Assembly (NCBI GenBank): GCA_900239685.1
Contig: OENT01000115.1
Coordinates: forward strand, 112,146 to 176,145
Direction of reading: 5' to 3'
DNA from: Rotaria macrura
Lineage: Eukaryota > Rotifera > Eurotatoria > Philodinida > Philodinidae
DNA length: 64,000 bases
Shown one piece after another: positions 60,403 through 64,000 of this stretch; position 1 is the stretch's first letter, and each line of letters starts with the position of its first letter. A program made the translations under genes and the position numbers. The notes below the pieces were generated by a model that was not told the origin of the DNA, did not search any database, and was given only the letters and a program-made list of their open reading frames with translations.

Positions 60403-62216
60403 ATGAATCGAGATAAACATATCAGAGTTGTCGATGCCGATTTTGGCGTTACACTTGAACGATTGAAAGCAAAATTGAATAATGCACTAGAAAGGAAAGG
60501 ACTTTTGTTAACAATGGCTTTATTACCCTTAGCAACCCCTTTTTCTTGTATTTCATCAGATAAACTAATCGAATGAGAGAGAATATTATGTATGGCTAAA
60601 GAATCCTTATCTTATTTAGAATTTACTTTGTTTGTAAATATCTTATATGAATGGAAAAGTTCTTCACTCCTCCACAGCTGCTTTAACATGTGGAAAAACT
60701 TGTGAAGCCTAACCTATACACTATCAACGATGTGCTACATTTATTATCCTTCAACGTCTGTGGTCTTAGCAGTAGAATACAAGAAGTTCTTCTCATTTCG
60801 CTCTCATTCAACTTTGATATCATGATTCTTTTAGAAGTTGGTGTGATTGATCCTTCAATGGTTAGGCTATCATTTCCTAAATACCGTTTCCTTTAACAAG
60901 CTGGACGGAATAGCCATGCTGATGTAATAATCTTATTTAGAAACGATTTCGATAGAACAGGAATAAACTGTCAACTGCCCCATGTTTGTATAGTGGATCT
61001 AGAATTAGATGAAGCAAAAAGAATCATTGGTGTTTATGAATCCAAAAGCAGAACTTGGAAATGGAATGATTTATCTAATTATACGTCTGTAGAAAATGCA
61101 TCGTCTTTGTGGATTTTAATAGTGCGTTCGATCAACTCAGGTTTCACGGATGTTTAGGCAAACTCCGTAGGAGGAGATTCCTAAATCATAACTCAAATGG
61201 ATAAAGACTTAGCTTGAAGGAAGGAGGGCGTATATCGAAATTGAAGGAAATTGCTCTAGACGGATCGCGATTAATAGAGGAGGACCCAAAGATTCGATCT
61301 TAACGCCCACCTTATTCATACCGTACTATGCGGATATAGGCGATTTTCTTGAGTATTGTGTGTCATTCTTCTTCACCGATGATCTTGGAGCGGTGTTAAC
61401 TGGAAGAATTGGTAACAAGTATAGTGAACAATGTCTTGATCTAGAAAAAAAAGATTAAAAACGTTCTGTGATAATTTAGAAGTTAATTCAATTCTTAATC
61501 TACAACCCATCTATTATGCAAAAACCGAAGCTTTATGGTCCTCAAGAGCGATTGTAAATCTACGTGTTGAAATTAAATGTGGAACAGAATTTATCAATTT
61601 GAGGAAAGCCTTTAAATACTTAGGATATTGGATCTCGCCTAAATTAGGTTGGAATATAATGATAAAAAAACAGTAGAGAAGATTAAAAAAAAGAATCAAC
61701 ATGGTTAATTCATTTAGAACAAATGGATATACTTCACCCTAATTAAAAAGAGCTCTCTTTTCATGTTACATCCTCCTAACCTTTTCTGAGGTATTCGCTA
61801 TATTCCTCCCATTCACAGAAAAGCAACGTAATGATCCTTCACATTTTTATTATGCATTTTTGAAATGCATATATAGATGTCTTCTCTGATCTGATTCATT
61901 CTTCTCGTTTGCTATGAACGAAATATCTCTGGAGGATAGATGCTTACACCATTGGGGAAGATATTGGAAAACTCTTTCGGAATCAACCGATGACCAATAA
62001 AGCCTCGAGCAAGCTAATATTAATACATATAGAACAGCATGGTTAAATAAAGAGATGCCTATTATAAATCTACAGAGATCTAAAAGATTTGTATAACACA
62101 TTTCACTTCTTGAAAAAGAACTTCGTTAATGCTACAGTTCAACCACGATCAATTCTATCCCTAATTTCAATACAGATGAAGTATTAACATTGATTAATTT
62201 TCCTGATACATTTTAA
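60403..62216 (+). pseudogene. LINE ORF2 (endonuclease-reverse transcriptase) remnant
   Basis: An N-terminal segment (MNRDKHIRVVDADFG, 60403) precedes the endonuclease start LHLLSFNVCGLSSRIQ with ILLEVG, near 60730-60850, and IIGVYESKSRTWKWNDL near 61020-61070. At about 61100 the text jumps straight to RT motif A (VDFNSAFDQL), so the rest of the endonuclease and the RT fingers are missing. RT continues with GGPKGS-like and FFTDDLGAV (61369-61395), where FTDD replaces the usual YADD/FADD. The thumb and C-terminal region (AFKYLGYWISPKLGW, LEDRCLHHWGRYWK) follow, with several stops. It is not functional. Confidence 0.72.
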
Positions 62217-62400
62217 TTTAATATCCATCGGTCTCCCTAATTGTTCATCTATCTTGTCCTTCACTATTTTTTTTCCCACTCCTTTGGTCAATCTATTAAC
62301 TAAACTTTATAAACAAAGGACTGCGATATACATGCACAATACTCTCTTCTATTTTCTACCCTCATACGACCTCTAAGAATATTATATTCTATCGTTCTTT

Positions 62401-63681
62401 TTTTTGTTTTTTTCTTACTCAGTTATTCCTTGTTTATCTTATTTATTATTTGAGAAGAAACGTGCACTTTAAACAACCGTTTACAGAGCTCTTCTCATTA
62501 TTAAAAACAATTGTTTTATTTGTGTACGACTTGATCTCTTATTATTCGCTCATTGACACACCAATTATCGTTATTAATTTTTTGTCTCCCCATATTTTAT
62601 GTAATATGCCCCTTGCTCTTATGCACTTCATTTTTTCCTTCTTTCTAATATCCTTTGTACTGACAGGACTCCAGGGATCATCAGAAAGGCCAATAAAAAT
62701 AGTACGGTTCTTTTTAGACAGTCAATTGTATACTAATTACATAATCTGTTATCTCGAGGTCTTTTGAAGTCGAAATCAAACAGTGACATATTGTTTTGTT
62801 TGCTGAGGAAAGTAAAGGAGAATGAGTAATCGAAGTTGTGACTATGATTAAGACCTCGTGACCATAGACACCTATAAGTGCTTCAAAGAATGTAACGAAT
62901 CCATTCTCATGTGCTACATGTAAATTGCTTCGTGATGTTGACAATAAGAGAAGAAGTAAAATGATAATTCATATTGCTTTTCTTATTCTTGCAACAAAAA
63001 CACGATATTTTATGAGAAGTAGACGATATCACACGCAAAGGTAAGAAGTAACCAGTGATAGATGTTTGTCGTTGTGTACAGTAAGTGCGATGACGATGAT
63101 GCACCATATATAGACTGAGCTAGGAATATCGTTATTTTGTTGTTACTTAAAATCATGAAATGCTGAAAGAGTGCAGCTCAGACAATGTTGACGCAAAATT
63201 TGATTCAACTATTACATATATATGAGTAGTATGACGGACTTGGTATCTGCGAAGAAAGTCAGAGTCTGCGAAAATGACTGAGTGTATGTAACCAGATTCC
63301 TTCGTCCTACTTGAGAAGTTGAACTTCCATTGCTCGATTCAATCTACTCAAATCGACTAGTTACTTTAATTCGATATGTCAGATTATTGCCTGTAAGAAG
63401 TATAGATGTTCTGATCGCCTCAAAGTTCAAAAGTCGAACGAGTTCTTCTTCTCAAAATTTACAAAGTGGCCTATTAGATAAAGCAATTTTATCATATTTC
63501 CAGAAAAGAATGTTTGATTTTACCTATGTGAAAATTGAGACCGATGAAATTTAGCGATTCTAATGTCATTAGATTTAATCTCTTGACTTTTATTATATGT
63601 ATTCTCGGTGATATCAAGCTGAACATTTCAGACTATCAAAAAAGTTTTAACTTACTACAAGATTCATTTTCAACTATATTG
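62401..63681. other. Intergenic, no gene recognised
   Basis: It lies between the LINE and the CRAL-TRIO gene. A plus-strand frame at 63330-63554 and a minus-strand frame at 62714-62944 have no known motif. The last few hundred bases should include the promoter and 5' UTR of the downstream gene. Confidence 0.35.
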
Positions 63682-64000
63682 ATGACTGCAAATGATGCCG
63701 GCCATATCAGTAAGTAGAAAATCATTCAAAACGAAATCTCTTCATAAATCCTCTGTCTATCAGATAATCTCGATGAGAAACAACTGGAAGCGCTAAAACG
63801 TTACTGGCTGGCTCTTATCGATGCCATCTGTAGTCAAACGTCGTTACCTGCTGAGCAACTAGTCAAATCTGTTTATGGCGATGAATTGTTTCACACGATG
63901 GGCTACGAAGATCCTGATATACTTGCACTACGGTGGCTTCGCTTATGTAAGTGGAATATCAATGATGCCATTCAAAAAACGGTGAAAATGCTTAAATGGC
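63682..64000 (+). CDS. CRAL-TRIO / Sec14-like protein, 5' part (cut by window end)
   Basis: Exon 1 (63682-63709, MTANDAGHI plus one base) joins exon 2 (63764 to beyond 64000) through a 54-bp GT-AG intron with GTAAGT donor, in frame. The protein so far reads NNLDEKQLEALKRYW and then GYEDPDILALRWLRLCKWNI followed by NDAIQKTVKMLKW. This is the CRAL-TRIO N-terminal helical domain, whose hallmark is DPDxxxLRWLRxxKW followed by LKW(R). Family members carry phosphatidylinositol, phosphatidylcholine, sterols or other small lipids between membranes or regulate lipid metabolism. The lipid-binding SEC14 domain itself lies past the window. The spacing resembles Sec14/CSR1-type proteins, but the exact subfamily cannot be told. 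The start is chosen because the upstream frame has no family similarity. Confidence 0.82.

Larger units (their letters stand above)
57800..62400 (+). mobile_element. Decayed, internally deleted LINE (non-LTR retrotransposon)
   Basis: A plus-strand two-ORF LINE. It has a pyrimidine-rich 5' part (CT repeats at 57890-57960), a zinc-knuckle ORF1 (about 58036-60142), and an ORF2 with AP-endonuclease and reverse transcriptase pieces and a C-terminal region (about 60403-62216). The layout of a knuckle-bearing ORF1 plus AP-type endonuclease is that of Jockey/I-like LINEs. Many stops and frameshifts, a deletion between endonuclease and RT, and an insertion in ORF1 make it inactive. Its 5' and 3' limits are estimates because no target duplication or tail was identified. 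Confidence 0.75.

Noticed and set aside
1-64000. tRNA genes, rRNA genes, CRISPR arrays, bacterial-type operons
   Set aside because: I looked for TTCGANTCC-type T-arms, conserved rRNA stretches, spaced direct repeats and tightly packed same-strand ORFs. None was convincing.

Overview
The window is AT-rich animal DNA with few genes, small spliceosomal introns (48-113 bp, with one 2 kb exception) and many decayed mobile elements. The genes suggest a bdelloid rotifer. They include a plant/fungal-type (phi-like) GST carrying ordinary introns, a pair of mosaic paralogous rhodopsin-type GPCRs with a DRW motif, a FLYWCH/MULE transposase, and a large ankyrin-WWE-helicase fusion. This placement is inference from gene content; no marker gene was available to test it.

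Layout. 141-7930 (minus) is one five-exon gene for a protein of about 1836 residues: ankyrin repeats, two WWE-type domains, a coiled-coil region and a DEVH-box RNA helicase with its C-terminal helical modules. 7.9-20.7 kb has no recognisable gene but holds three short hAT-type non-autonomous transposons with 8-bp target duplications (10434-10971, 16993-17406, 17685-18098). The second sits inside an older element. 20709-21837 (plus) encodes a DGAT2/MOGAT-family acyltransferase, and 24660-25595 (plus) a five-exon phi-like GST. 26.5-28.8 kb has a palindrome-rich repeat and a larger hAT-type element (27438-28832) with ACCCTA-type subterminal arrays and an assembly gap. 28.8-35.7 kb is featureless to me.

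35674-36663 and 46344-47258 (both minus) are two intronless GPCR paralogs whose DNA alternates between near-identical and diverged blocks, as expected from gene conversion. Between them lie a degraded FLYWCH-type gene (about 40853-41700) and a nearly whole Mutator-like element (42264-44408) with a 9-bp target duplication. 48026-51794 is a large repeat-built element with ATGCATTA-rich flanks, CAGGATCCTG arrays and a tandem array of intron-like units.

52.8-57.7 kb holds two long fold-back elements (52861-53306, 55260-55525) and a 1.5 kb element with CCCATGTGAAA ends. 57.8-62.4 kb is a decayed, internally deleted LINE of the type with a zinc-knuckle ORF1 and an AP-endonuclease/RT ORF2. Its ORF1 is interrupted by what looks like a non-autonomous Helentron. 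The window ends in the first two exons of a CRAL-TRIO/Sec14-like gene (63682 onward).

The genes do not form a pathway. The acyltransferase and the Sec14-like gene are lipid-related, the GST is a detoxification enzyme, and the helicase fusion is the best candidate for something functionally new.
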